From positions 1 through 38,255 of the forward strand of contig CAZQTO010000006.1 in assembly GCA_964596375.1 (NCBI GenBank): 38,255 nucleotides of DNA. Reading direction: 5' to 3'. Positions 16,134-24,586 of the stretch are shown here, in pieces. Under the pieces are notes generated by a model. The model had not been told where the DNA came from. It saw only the letters and a program-made list of their open reading frames with translations, and ran no database searches. Numbering within the stretch: position 1 is the stretch's first letter; the number at the start of each line of letters is the position of its first letter. This DNA comes from UBA1543 sp964596375 (GTDB taxonomy: Bacteria > Pseudomonadota > Zetaproteobacteria > Mariprofundales > Mariprofundaceae). The translations under genes and the position numbers were made by a program.

Positions 16134-16637
16134 TCATGCGCGTCTTCCCAAGGCGGCGCTTACGCGCTGCGAGCTGCCGCTGTGGTTGGCATGGCACAGC
16201 GCCACGGCCAGAGCATCGGCGGCATCTTCCTGCAAAGGGGCGGGTGGTTTGAGTAGCAGTTGAATCATATGTTGCACCTGTCCCTTCTCGGCTCGGCCGA
16301 AGCCCACCACAGCCTGTTTGACGGCAGTGGGGCTGTAGGCCGTTACATCAAGGCCTGCATGCGTGCAGGCGGCAATCAACGCGCCTCTGGCCTGCCCGAG
16401 CTTCAGGGCCGATGCCGCATTGCGTGCCATAAACACATCTTCCATGGCTGCGCAGGAAGGCTGGTGTTCAGCGATAAGGCTCGACAGCGAGGAAAACAGT
16501 TTGCCCAGTCGTGCAACGAACTCACCTTCACCCACTGCTATCACGCCATGCGCTACATGTGTGATACGGTTGCCGTCGATATCCACCACACCGTAGCCGG
16601 TCTTTCGTGATCCGGGGTCTACCCCGAGGATGCGCAT
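16134..16637 (-). CDS. ruvC: Holliday junction resolvase RuvC
   Basis: RuvC is a dimeric Mg2+-dependent endonuclease that cuts Holliday junctions symmetrically. It has 167 residues. The four acidic residues of the RNase-H-like active site are visible: Asp7 in LGVDPGSRKTGYG, Glu in AAMEDVFMARN, and the two Asp in EDAADALAVALCHAN. It sits 18 bases after yebC and upstream of ruvA, the standard order. Confidence 0.97.
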   Translation of the reverse strand: MRILGVDPGSRKTGYGVVDIDGNRITHVAHGVIAVGEGEFVARLGKLFSSLSSLIAEHQPSCAAMEDVFMARNAASALKLGQARGALIAACTHAGLDVTAYSPTAVKQAVVGFGRAEKGQVQHMIQLLLKPPAPLQEDAADALAVALCHANHSGSSQRVSAALGRRA

Positions 16638-16655
16638 AATATCTTTTCTATCCCC

Positions 16656-17411
16656 TCAACTATTCAAACGTTCCATTTCAGCATCGGAAATGTCGTAGTT
16701 GGCGTACACATTCTGCACATCGTCGAGATCTTCAAGCCGCTCGATCAGGGCCAGTAGCTTGCCGGCGGCTTCGCCCTCGACTGCAATCGTGTTTTCAGGA
16801 ATCCACGATACTTCGGCGACCTGTGCCGTCAGTCCGGCTGCCTCCAGGGCGTCCTGTACCTGTGCGAAGTCGGTCGGCTCGCAGGTGACCTCGATGCATC
16901 CTGCCTCCGGCCTGTCCTGCACATCCTCGGCACCGGCCTCCAGTACTGCATCCATCAGGGCCTCTTCATTCGTCTCCTCGCGGTCGAAGATAAACATGCC
17001 TTTCTGGTGGAACATCCACGATACGCAGCCCGATTCACCCATGCTGCCCCCGCCCTTGCTGAATGCCGAGCGCACATCAGATACGCTGCGGTTGCGGTTG
17101 TCGGTCATGCAATCGACGAGAATAGCCACCCCTGCCTGGCCATATCCCTCGTAGCGGATTTCCTCGATGCTATCGCCTTCGCCACCACCTGAACCGCGCT
17201 CAATGGCGCGATCAATGTTGTTTTTCGGCATATTCACGGAGCGAGCCGCGGCTACTGCCGATCTAAGGCGTGGATTGGCATCAATATCACCGCCGCCCAT
17301 GCGTGCAGCCACGGTTATTTCACGAATGTAACGGGTAAATACCTGCCCGCGTTTGGCATCGGTTGCGGCTTTTTTGTGCTTGATGGTTGACCATTTGGAA
17401 TGTCCTGACAT
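16656..17411 (-). CDS. yebC: YebC/PmpR family protein
   Basis: This 251-residue protein begins MSGHSKWSTIKHKKAATDAKRG, the invariant start of the family. The ATG at 17411 is chosen over one 12 codons upstream because of this and because of an AAAGGGA site just before it. Family members are DNA-binding transcription regulators in some bacteria (PmpR). In others they assist ribosomes at proline stretches (YebC2-type), and the two cannot be told apart here. Family motifs VNMPKNNIDRAIERG and YEGYGQAGVAILVD are intact. It leads the yebC-ruvC-ruvA-ruvB-ybgC-tolQRA run. Confidence 0.96.
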   Translation of the reverse strand: MSGHSKWSTIKHKKAATDAKRGQVFTRYIREITVAARMGGGDIDANPRLRSAVAAARSVNMPKNNIDRAIERGSGGGEGDSIEEIRYEGYGQAGVAILVDCMTDNRNRSVSDVRSAFSKGGGSMGESGCVSWMFHQKGMFIFDREETNEEALMDAVLEAGAEDVQDRPEAGCIEVTCEPTDFAQVQDALEAAGLTAQVAEVSWIPENTIAVEGEAAGKLLALIERLEDLDDVQNVYANYDISDAEMERLNS

Positions 17412-17529
17412 GAATCCCTTTACCTCTGAGCTGTTCGTTTGCTGCAAGTGATGTGGGCCGATATTAGCATGCCATTCACTCTCACGTCATGGTTGGATAT
17501 GGTCGTGGCGGACATAAAACAACAGCTTA

Positions 17530-17544
17530 GGGAAATACTTTCCC
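17530..17544 (-). terminator. Weak hairpin downstream of coq7
   Basis: GGGAAA-TAC-TTTCCC folds into a 6-base-pair stem about 20 bases beyond the coq7 stop. Reading leftward, a mixed T-rich stretch (GTTGTTTTA) follows some bases later rather than directly. It might slow or end coq7 transcripts. Confidence 0.3.
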
Positions 17545-17561
17545 CAATATAACAGATCCCG

Positions 17562-18266
17562 CTATATGCGTCCGGCAACGCTGGTCATGATTTTTGAGGT
17601 GAACTTCATGAACGCTTTGACAGGCGGGGGAAGGTCGGCTGCACCCAGGTCTTCGGCTAAATGAGCATGACAAAGCTCATCTTCTTTCATCTGGCTGACG
17701 ATTGCGCGGCTGCGCGAGTCGTTTTCTGGAAGTTCGGCCAAGTGGCTGTCCAGATGCCGGACAACCTGGTATTCGGTTTCGGCGAGAAAGCCTAGATTCC
17801 AGCGATCGCCGGCTATGCCCGCAGCCATACCTAGAGCAAATGAGCCCAAATACCAGAAGGGATCGAGTTTGGATGGCTGGGCATCCAGTTCCTTTAACCT
17901 GCGCCGGCACCAGTTCAGGTGATCGCTTTCCTCAATGGAAGCCTGGCTGAGCTTGTCGCGCAGCGAGGGATCGCGCGCAGTCAGGCTTTGCCCCTGATAA
18001 AGTGCCTGGGCGGAAATTTCGCCGGCATGATTGACGCGCATCAGTCCGATCGCCAGTTGTTTTTGTTGCGAGTTGAGTGGTGTGCTTGTCGTGTCGTCGG
18101 CTGGCAGTGGTCCCGCCGGATAAGGTCGGCTGGAAGACTGTTCGCAGAAGATGTTGTTGAGCACGTGGTCAATCTGACCGATCACAACATCGACGATTGA
18201 ATAGTGACGGAAGGGCGGTGTTGCGGAGCTGGAACCGGAGGATGTGTGGCTTGTGGGCATGACCAC
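17562..18266 (-). CDS. coq7: Coq7-type di-iron demethoxyubiquinone hydroxylase
   Basis: The product catalyses the last ring hydroxylation of ubiquinone synthesis at the inner membrane, using O2. It has 234 residues. The di-iron ligands follow the Coq7 pattern: E83 in VNHAGEISAQ, E113-x-x-H116 in EESDHLNWC, E165 in LAETEYQVVRH, and E197-x-x-H200 in KEDELCHAHLAE. The two hydrophobic stretches GSFALGMAAGIAG and PVKAFMKFTSKIMTSV suit interfacial membrane binding. The start is GTG at 18266 with GAAGG seven bases before it; ATG at 18260 is an alternative. It indicates aerobic, ubiquinone-based respiration. Its promoter region is the spacer 18267-18590. Confidence 0.93.
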   Translation of the reverse strand: MVMPTSHTSSGSSSATPPFRHYSIVDVVIGQIDHVLNNIFCEQSSSRPYPAGPLPADDTTSTPLNSQQKQLAIGLMRVNHAGEISAQALYQGQSLTARDPSLRDKLSQASIEESDHLNWCRRRLKELDAQPSKLDPFWYLGSFALGMAAGIAGDRWNLGFLAETEYQVVRHLDSHLAELPENDSRSRAIVSQMKEDELCHAHLAEDLGAADLPPPVKAFMKFTSKIMTSVAGRI

Positions 18267-18590
18267 AATATAGCCTTCACAGGGGGAGGTGCAAGCCTGC
18301 TGACTGTTTCTCTGATGACGGCCTCAACAGGTGGAAAAGGGGTTAAAGGTAAGCGTCCCAAGGACTTAGAGATTTCATCCACAGAGTCTGTGGATAACTT
18401 TGGGGATAAAAGTACCCCATGGCCTGAAAGGCAGTTATTCGTGACATACTGCTGTCACCTGCCTAAAATATATGCAGTCTAAAAAAAGCATATAAAACAA
18501 TATTATAGGGTGTGTATCTGAATCTATTTAGTAAGCTGTGCGTGCATCTGCCTTAATGTGTCACATAGACCTTTCGATTGGTGAATAAAC
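18267..18590. other. Gene-free spacer between coq7 and hpnE
   Basis: This is 324 bases without a convincing coding frame. It contains the DnaA-box-like palindrome (18375-18397), a GGGG-N9-CCCC inverted repeat (18401-18417), a GTGACA-N6-TGTCAC inverted repeat (18441-18458) and an A/T-rich stretch from about 18465 to 18512. That stretch includes TATATGC (18469-18475) facing GCATATA (18488-18494). It must carry the coq7 promoter and the 3' end of the hpnCDE transcript. Confidence 0.7.
18375..18397. promoter_or_regulatory. Palindromic pair of DnaA-box-like sites
   Basis: TGTGGATAA (18389-18397) is a perfect match to the bacterial DnaA box TTATCCACA in inverse orientation. TCATCCACA (18375-18383) is the same box with one mismatch in the opposite orientation. 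Together they form a perfect inverted repeat, ATCCACAGA-G-TCTGTGGAT (18377-18395). It could bind DnaA as a regulator of coq7 or as part of a replication-related site. Confidence 0.55.
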
Positions 18591-19895
18591 TTAGGAAGTC
18601 AACTGCAAATAGCAATCTTCGGCCGCCTGGTTGCCTCGCCTGACGGCATATTCGATGGTGGATGGAAGTTCACCCGAGCGGGGTGCTTCACAGGCATCAA
18701 TCAAGCCCTTGGGAAGGTTCGGTCCAAGACGGCCCACAGGCATGCTGTCTGCTACGCTGGTCGTGGCATGATGTTCACTGATGATGCGGACATGCTGTGG
18801 TTTGGGAAGGGCATGGCCAGCGCTCAATTCCCCCAGTTCGGCACAAAGTCGCCGAATCAAATCATCGCCATGCAACAAGCCATCATCGGCACTTATTACA
18901 GCGCAGATGTGGCGCAGCGGGTTAGCGTTGTCTGCCTTGTTTGCGAAATCATGCATTTGCCTGCTGACATCGAAGAACCATTGGCCGGTGGTTCCGATGC
19001 CACCGATGAAGGGGTGAGATAGTGCGGGAAGATCGCCAAACCACATGTGTATATTAGTGATGCGTCGCATCGTCCCTGTTTTCGGATGTGAGAGCATTTG
19101 CAGGGCGGAGCGTAGCGGCATAGCCAGGACACAGGCGTTGAACAACTGGCTCCCCTGCGTCAATTGAAGTTCGATTCCCTCGTTGCGGAACAGGACGCTG
19201 CGGATGCGACTGCTTTTATGCATGCGCACGCCGAGTCCCTCAGCCATATGAACCAGTGGTTCGACCAGCCCCTGGTTTAACGGCATACGGAACCAGCCGA
19301 GGCGGGCGCTGGCATGATTGGCAAAGGCATTGCGCAGCACGTTGCAGAAGCTGGCCGCATTGGCTTCGACAAGGGTTTCGTTCATGGCTCCAAGACATAG
19401 CGGCTCGAGAAGGTCTGTGCGCAGCGAGGCTGGAATGTTCGCGCGATTCAGCCATGTTTGAACACTTTCGGGCGCAGGCGGTGGGTGTCGCAGTTGCAGG
19501 GCCATGCGTAGAAAGGCGGGAATATCCGTCCAACCATGCCCAGGCAGGCGCGCACAGGCCAGCGGCAAGGTTAGCGCCAGTGGCAGGGATGCATTGGGTT
19601 TGAGCAGGAAATGGCCGCGCTCTTTGTCCCACAGGGGAAGGCAGAGAGATTCCTGCCAGGCGATGTTGTCGATTGCCTCGGCCTCTTGCAGCAAACTCAG
19701 CGTGTCGTGGTAGGCGCCGGAAAGCAGGTGCGGTCCGTTATCCACCCATTGCTGCATATGCGGCTCGAGAAAGGATCGGGTTCGTCCACCGAATGAGGGG
19801 GCAGCTTCGAAGAGGTCGACTTCGAGACCGCGCTGCGCCAGTCGTATGGCTGCGCTGAGCCCACACAATCCTCCACCGATGACAGCAGTGCGCAT
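18591..19895 (-). CDS. hpnE: Hydroxysqualene dehydroxylase HpnE (squalene-associated FAD desaturase)
   Basis: HpnE is an FAD-dependent enzyme of the amine-oxidase/phytoene-desaturase fold. In the three-step bacterial squalene pathway it reduces hydroxysqualene to squalene. It has 434 residues. The N-terminal dinucleotide-binding motif is AVIGGGLCGLSAAIRLAQRG, followed by LFEAAPSFGGRTRS and the family's WVDNGPHLLSGAYHDT. Its ATG directly abuts the hpnD TAA (TAAATG, 19893-19898), so translation is coupled. Confidence 0.95.
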   Translation of the reverse strand: MRTAVIGGGLCGLSAAIRLAQRGLEVDLFEAAPSFGGRTRSFLEPHMQQWVDNGPHLLSGAYHDTLSLLQEAEAIDNIAWQESLCLPLWDKERGHFLLKPNASLPLALTLPLACARLPGHGWTDIPAFLRMALQLRHPPPAPESVQTWLNRANIPASLRTDLLEPLCLGAMNETLVEANAASFCNVLRNAFANHASARLGWFRMPLNQGLVEPLVHMAEGLGVRMHKSSRIRSVLFRNEGIELQLTQGSQLFNACVLAMPLRSALQMLSHPKTGTMRRITNIHMWFGDLPALSHPFIGGIGTTGQWFFDVSRQMHDFANKADNANPLRHICAVISADDGLLHGDDLIRRLCAELGELSAGHALPKPQHVRIISEHHATTSVADSMPVGRLGPNLPKGLIDACEAPRSGELPSTIEYAVRRGNQAAEDCYLQLTS

Positions 19896-20771
19896 TTAGA
19901 CTTCGAAGGTGACGGGTAGGTTTTTGCGTGCAGCGCGCTTTTCGTAACGCCACATGCGCCATGCAATCCAAATCTTCTGAACGGGAAGCAGACGTGGCGG
20001 TGATGCCCAAAGCTGGTCTCCGGCTTCCCGGAGGCGCCTGAAATGAGCGAAGTAGATGGCGCCCATGAGTAAGGAGGGGCGCAACGATACGCGGTCCTCG
20101 GTGGGGAGTTGTTCAATAGCTTTGGCGTAAAGCTTGCCTGTTTTATCGAGATAATGGGCAATCAGTTTGCGCATGCCGTCGCTCATCGTGCCATCGGAAA
20201 AATCCTGATCGGCAACAGAAAATCGAATGCGATCCTCCTGCGGGATATAGATGCGACCTCTGCCGGCATCTTCCCGCAGGTCACGCAGGATATTGGTCAG
20301 TTGTAATGCTTCGCCCAGCGTAGTGGCAAAATCGCCAGCCTGTCTTGACTTGTGTCCGAAAATTTCAATGGTCAAAAGTCCGACAACACCAGCCACACGG
20401 TGGCAGTACAGGGCCAGATCCGAGGCCTTGAGAAATGGCTTGGGGTTCACATCCATCAACATGCCGTCGAGAATCTCAACAAACAGCTCCTCACTGAGGG
20501 GGAATTGCTGTCGTGCCCAGTTCAACTCCTTACCCACGGGATGACGAGGCGAGCCTGCGAAAGTGCGGCTTATTTCTTCACCCCAGAAGGCCAGCTTGCG
20601 GGTAGCAACGCTGCGGTCGCTGACTTCATCGGCAATATCATCCACCTCGCGGCAGAAGGCGTAGAGCGCCATCATGGCGCGCCGCTGATCCTCGGGCAGA
20701 AAGAGAAAGGCGTAGAAGAAGGATGAGCCGGAGCCGCGTGCCTTATCCTCGCAGTATTTGGCCGGGTTCAT
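19896..20771 (-). CDS. hpnD: Presqualene diphosphate synthase HpnD
   Basis: HpnD condenses two farnesyl diphosphates to presqualene diphosphate. It has 291 residues of the trans-isoprenyl diphosphate synthase (squalene/phytoene synthase) fold. The first Asp-rich motif is in AFCREVDDIADE and the second in LTNILRDLREDAGRGRIYIP. The start MNPAKYCEDKARGSGSSFFYAF is typical. Its ATG overlaps the hpnC stop as ATGA (20768-20771). HpnD rather than phytoene synthase is inferred from its place between hpnC and hpnE. Confidence 0.95.
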   Translation of the reverse strand: MNPAKYCEDKARGSGSSFFYAFLFLPEDQRRAMMALYAFCREVDDIADEVSDRSVATRKLAFWGEEISRTFAGSPRHPVGKELNWARQQFPLSEELFVEILDGMLMDVNPKPFLKASDLALYCHRVAGVVGLLTIEIFGHKSRQAGDFATTLGEALQLTNILRDLREDAGRGRIYIPQEDRIRFSVADQDFSDGTMSDGMRKLIAHYLDKTGKLYAKAIEQLPTEDRVSLRPSLLMGAIYFAHFRRLREAGDQLWASPPRLLPVQKIWIAWRMWRYEKRAARKNLPVTFEV

Positions 20772-21709
20772 GGCGATGTCCCGCCTGTCGTCTGCTTTTC
20801 CTCAATGGATTGGATGGATGGCGGTAGCAGCGCATCGAACAGCGCGGCTGGGGCAATGCCGAGCCAGGCGACTGGCCCGAGTTTTGGTCGGACATGCAGC
20901 GGATCCATACTGCCGAGTTTGCGCAGCACAGCCTGTCCGCCGCGCATGGTGGCGGTAATCTGCAGGCGCAGGCGGAAGGGTAAAAAAGCAGGAAGGACCT
21001 GTCCCTGTCGTATCAGTTCCGAGGAGTACGCGATCGCATGCTCCAAGACAGGTTGCAGACGGATAGATAAATCCTCAGATGGTTCTTCATGAAGCAAGTC
21101 ACGGTGGCTGAGACCTGCATCGGCAAGCCATTCATCGGGCAGGTAGCAGCGACCATTGGGAATATCCCGGCTCAGGTCCTGCCAGAAATTTATCAGCTGC
21201 AGCGCAGTGCAGATGGCATCGGACGCGTTTAGTGCCTGCGTTTCGCGCACTCCGTGCAGGGCGAGCATCAGGCGGCCCACCGGATTGGCCGAATGGCGGC
21301 AGTAAAAGAGCAGTTCGTTGAGGCTGGCATAAGCATGAATGCTGACATCCATGCGAAAGGCGGTAAGCAGGTCGTGCAGACAGGATACAGGCAAATTATG
21401 TCTGCGGATGGCATCGCCCAGAGCCAGAAAGACGGGGTGGTCCACTTCCGTTTGCGCACAGCGTTCGAGCAGGGTTTCCCATGCATCGAGTTGCTTGAGT
21501 CGTTTATCCGCCGCCTCGTTGCCCTCATCGGCCATGTCGTCGGCAGTGCGGGCAAAGGCATAGATGGCGGCCACGGCGGGACGCAGGTCGGCACGGATCA
21601 GGCGAGAAGCTGTGGGGAAGTTCTCGTAGTGATCCCGTGCCAGCGCCATGCAGTGCTGATAGGATTTCTGCACATGCTTGGCGGGCGGCGCTTCAGGTTT
21701 TTTAGGCAT
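20768..21709 (-). CDS. hpnC: Squalene synthase HpnC (hydroxysqualene-forming)
   Basis: HpnC converts presqualene diphosphate to hydroxysqualene. It has 313 residues with the same alpha-helical fold as HpnD. Motifs include YAFARTADDMADEGN, CTALQLINFWQDLSRDIPNGRCYLP and the HSANPVGRL segment. The 3' end encodes a Lys/Gln/Thr-rich tail. It is the first gene of the hpnC-hpnD-hpnE operon. No squalene-hopene cyclase gene is in the window, so the final product, hopanoid or squalene itself, cannot be told. Confidence 0.95.
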   Translation of the reverse strand: MPKKPEAPPAKHVQKSYQHCMALARDHYENFPTASRLIRADLRPAVAAIYAFARTADDMADEGNEAADKRLKQLDAWETLLERCAQTEVDHPVFLALGDAIRRHNLPVSCLHDLLTAFRMDVSIHAYASLNELLFYCRHSANPVGRLMLALHGVRETQALNASDAICTALQLINFWQDLSRDIPNGRCYLPDEWLADAGLSHRDLLHEEPSEDLSIRLQPVLEHAIAYSSELIRQGQVLPAFLPFRLRLQITATMRGGQAVLRKLGSMDPLHVRPKLGPVAWLGIAPAALFDALLPPSIQSIEEKQTTGGTSP

Positions 21710-21755
21710 CGCGGCATGTTAGCTGCAATACGGCATAAAGGCATCCGCAAGCTTT

Positions 21756-21771
21756 CCTGTTATTAAACAGG
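21756..21771. promoter_or_regulatory. Inverted repeat between hpnC and thiO
   Basis: CCTGTT-ATTA-AACAGG is a perfect six-base inverted repeat in the 90-base gap between divergent hpnC and thiO, about 30 bases before the thiO start. It could be an operator for either gene or a leader hairpin for thiO. Confidence 0.3.
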
Positions 21772-21799
21772 GCGAGACAATGCATCAAGGGAGAGGAAC

Positions 21800-22954
21800 A
21801 TGGCGATATCCCCGGTTCGCGTAGCTATTATCGGCGGCGGCATCATCGGTAGTTTGACAGCGTGGCGCCTGAAGCAGTTGGGTATGCAGCCGGTAATTAT
21901 CGAACGTGGCCGCTTGGGTTGCGAATCCTCATGGGCCGGTGCGGGTATTCTTTGCCCGATTCAGCCGTGGTTATATCCGGATGATTTCAGCCATCTGGTT
22001 GATGCCAGTCTGGCCATGTATCCCGAATTGCAGCAGGAGTTGATCGATCGCACCGGTATTTCGCCCGAATGGCTGCAAAGCGGGTTGATGGTGCCGTTCT
22101 TTCCCGATGACAAAGTGAACCACAAGCAAGCAGCTCTGGATTGGTCGCAGCGTTTTAACTGGCAGGTGAGGGAGTTAGATGGCGAACAGGCCAGACACCA
22201 CGAACCTTTGCTGGCAGCAGATACAACAGGCGCGCTGGTCTGGCCGGATGTGGCACAGATACGCAATCCGAGGCTGCTTGCAGCCGTGCATGCGGTGCTG
22301 CAACAGCAGCAGGTTGAGGTGATCGAGCAGGCTGAGGTGACCGGTTTGATTGAGGTGGCTGATCGGGTTGCAGGCGTTGAGCTGGCGGATGGTCGCTCCA
22401 TCCACGCCGATACAGTACTACTTGCTGCCGGCAGCTGGAGCGGCAGGTTGGCTGAAGCCATCGGCATTTCGCTGCCGGTGCAGCCAGTGAAGGGTCAGAT
22501 CGTGCTGCTCAAGTCGGAGCCGGGTTTGCTGCGTTATATCGTCAAGCATGATAGTGCCTATTTTGTGCCGAGAAATGATGGGCATATTCTGGTCGGTGCG
22601 AGCATGGAAATGGTTGATTTCAAGCCAGGTAATACGGTGGCCGAGGTGCAAACCATGCTCAACGCCCTGACGCGGCTGTTGCCTAGACTTCGCGAATCAA
22701 CCATTGAGCAACAGTGGGTGGGTTTCCGCCCCGGCTCGCCCGACGGACTGCCATTTCTAGGGCCCGTACCCGGCCGTCACGGCCTGTGGGTAGCCAGTGG
22801 GCATTATCGCAACGGTGTGGCGCTGGCGCCGATCACCGCGCATATCATCAGCCGCTGGATCAATGGCGAACCACCGGAACTGGATATGTCCTGCTTCCTG
22901 CCCGGGCGCACCATGCTGGCCTCGGAGAAGATCGGTTTTCCCGTTGCAGGGTGA
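21800..22954 (+). CDS. thiO: Glycine oxidase ThiO-like FAD-dependent oxidoreductase
   Basis: The product is a D-amino-acid-oxidase-fold flavoprotein of 384 residues. The N-terminal FAD-binding motif is VAIIGGGIIGSLTAWRLKQLG, with the GCESSWAGAGILCPIQPWLYP segment close to glycine oxidases. The C-terminal VGFRPGSPDGLPFLGPVPG and GLWVASGHYRNGVALAP are also of that type. ThiO oxidises glycine to iminoacetate for the thiazole half of thiamine. No other thi gene is near, so a related amine oxidase cannot be excluded. GGGAGAGGA precedes the ATG. Confidence 0.88.
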   Translation: MAISPVRVAIIGGGIIGSLTAWRLKQLGMQPVIIERGRLGCESSWAGAGILCPIQPWLYPDDFSHLVDASLAMYPELQQELIDRTGISPEWLQSGLMVPFFPDDKVNHKQAALDWSQRFNWQVRELDGEQARHHEPLLAADTTGALVWPDVAQIRNPRLLAAVHAVLQQQQVEVIEQAEVTGLIEVADRVAGVELADGRSIHADTVLLAAGSWSGRLAEAIGISLPVQPVKGQIVLLKSEPGLLRYIVKHDSAYFVPRNDGHILVGASMEMVDFKPGNTVAEVQTMLNALTRLLPRLRESTIEQQWVGFRPGSPDGLPFLGPVPGRHGLWVASGHYRNGVALAPITAHIISRWINGEPPELDMSCFLPGRTMLASEKIGFPVAG

Positions 22955-22993
22955 TAAGGATCATTTGGAAAACATATGGAACTGAGGCTAACC

Positions 22994-24496
22994 TTATTCG
23001 TCTGCTAAATTTAGCCCGAAGAAGTTTTCCAATATATAATCAAATAACCCATAGTCATTCTCTTTCAGAACCATAAACCTAGTGGCTTCTTTTCCATTGA
23101 TGGGGCCAAACATAAAAGAGGGATCAATTTTTCCGGTCTCACGGTGAATCCGAATAAGCGGCGCATGCTTTTCTAAATTATACAATGCGTAGCCATCTCC
23201 ATTAGGAGAAAGCTGCCCTTCGCCCTGTAAGAGATAGATATAGTCAATCCACTCGCCGGTTCCATGCAAGATTTGTTTGGAATGAACGCCTTTATAAGGG
23301 TTTGGATTTGGGCTGCCCGGGTTTGGGTTCTGGTTTACCATTATTGCAAACCCTGGAATCAATGCTTGGGTATCACGATCAAATTTAATCAGACTAGCGT
23401 AAGGAATTCCATCATATGTTTTGGCACCGATGATGACGGCATTAGGTTCGTCAAGAACAAAGCTCATTCTCTTAGCCAGGATACCTTCGTAAGGATAGCT
23501 TTTATTCAGGGTTCCGTTGAGGGATAAACGGCAGAAGTTTCCAATCTGGATTGAGTTGCCAGGAACAAATTGACCGGATGCATCCTTGGTGGCGTAGGTG
23601 TTAAATTGACCGGAGATATAGATTTTATTATTGATTTCGTCTATCTCAATCTGATCAACTTCATCCGAGTAAGCGCTTACAGGAGTGAACTGATTGGCGC
23701 TAGGAGGCATTTGAAAAAAGCCTAAACTTGTTTGGAAAGGATCAATCGTAACAGTTCTGCTTCCGAAAATTCGTTCAACTCCAATCTCATACATACAAGC
23801 TATATTATTGTGCTGTTCGCCATTAAAATGGCTGAAGGTACCTCCAAAGCAAATCAGTCCTTCACTCTTATGAAAAGCAATTGTGACGACTCTAGCAGGA
23901 TTGTTTTCTCCCAATAGTTCGACGCCTTTTCCTATAGAAAAAGAATTATCAATGGAGCCATCGGCGTTAAGCCGAATGATTCCGGGAGCCGGATGGCCAT
24001 TGTATGTCGTGAATTCCCCGCCGACGTAATATTTTTCGGCTGCCCACGGGTCTTTTTTTATGGTGTCAACAACGCCATTAAATCCGCTGCCCGAGGCAAA
24101 GGAGAGATCCGGTTTTCCGATACTGTCGATGGCAATAATATTCGTAGCAGCCGCTCCGTTAAAGCCAAGGTTAGAGCCTCCTAATAGAAATCTGGTTTCA
24201 TGACTATTGCTTTCAATGGCGTAAATCGAGCCTTGGAATACTCCATATCCACTATCGAATAAGGCTGGAATCGAGTTATAAAAGCTACTGCCGTCATCTT
24301 GAGCAATGCGAACCAGACGGAAATTTTCCTTATTGGCATACTGGCTAAATTGTCCTGAAACCAAAAGGGAATCACTGGTGTTAGTGGGGAGTAGTTTAAC
24401 TGCAGGGTAAATCATAAATATTAATAGAAGAAGCAAGGTTGCAAGAGTCAATTTCAAGGGAGGGAATGGAATGAATGACATATTGATAGCCCCCAT
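22994..24496 (-). CDS. Membrane-anchored or secreted delta-60 repeat protein
   Basis: The 500-residue product has an N-terminal hydrophobic segment (about 15-32, LKLTLATLLLLLIFMIYP) without a clear cleavage site. The rest is extracytoplasmic with beta-propeller-like delta-60 (DUF5122) repeats. Repeat-like units occur at about 155-190 (YYVGGEFTTYNG...IIRLNADGSIDNSF), 214-232 (LICFGGTFSHFNG), 292-335 (IYISGQFNTY...RLSLNGTLNKSY) and near the C-terminus (LIRIHRETGKIDPSFMFG). A Pro/Asn-rich linker NPNPGSPNPNP lies at about 390-400. Base composition is visibly richer in A/T than both neighbours, suggesting recent acquisition. A start at 24481 (MSFIPF) is possible. Function is unknown. Confidence 0.85.
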   Translation of the reverse strand: MGAINMSFIPFPPLKLTLATLLLLLIFMIYPAVKLLPTNTSDSLLVSGQFSQYANKENFRLVRIAQDDGSSFYNSIPALFDSGYGVFQGSIYAIESNSHETRFLLGGSNLGFNGAAATNIIAIDSIGKPDLSFASGSGFNGVVDTIKKDPWAAEKYYVGGEFTTYNGHPAPGIIRLNADGSIDNSFSIGKGVELLGENNPARVVTIAFHKSEGLICFGGTFSHFNGEQHNNIACMYEIGVERIFGSRTVTIDPFQTSLGFFQMPPSANQFTPVSAYSDEVDQIEIDEINNKIYISGQFNTYATKDASGQFVPGNSIQIGNFCRLSLNGTLNKSYPYEGILAKRMSFVLDEPNAVIIGAKTYDGIPYASLIKFDRDTQALIPGFAIMVNQNPNPGSPNPNPYKGVHSKQILHGTGEWIDYIYLLQGEGQLSPNGDGYALYNLEKHAPLIRIHRETGKIDPSFMFGPINGKEATRFMVLKENDYGLFDYILENFFGLNLADE

Positions 24497-24586
24497 TTAT
24501 TTGCGTCAGATACTGGCTTGAGCATACCTGCCGCATCTTTGAAACTTTATTCTAGCAGATATCGAAATTTGTTTCTCGGCCATGAA

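Noticed and set aside
18441..18458. GTGACA-N6-TGTCAC as a CRP/FNR site
   Set aside because: The GTGA and TCAC halves are ten bases apart instead of six, so it does not fit a CRP-type site. It is kept only as an inverted repeat within the spacer.
18267..18590. Chromosomal replication origin
   Set aside because: Only two DnaA-box-like sites were found, and none of the usual origin neighbours (dnaA, dnaN, gidA, parA) is in the window. It is reported as a candidate DnaA-binding site only.
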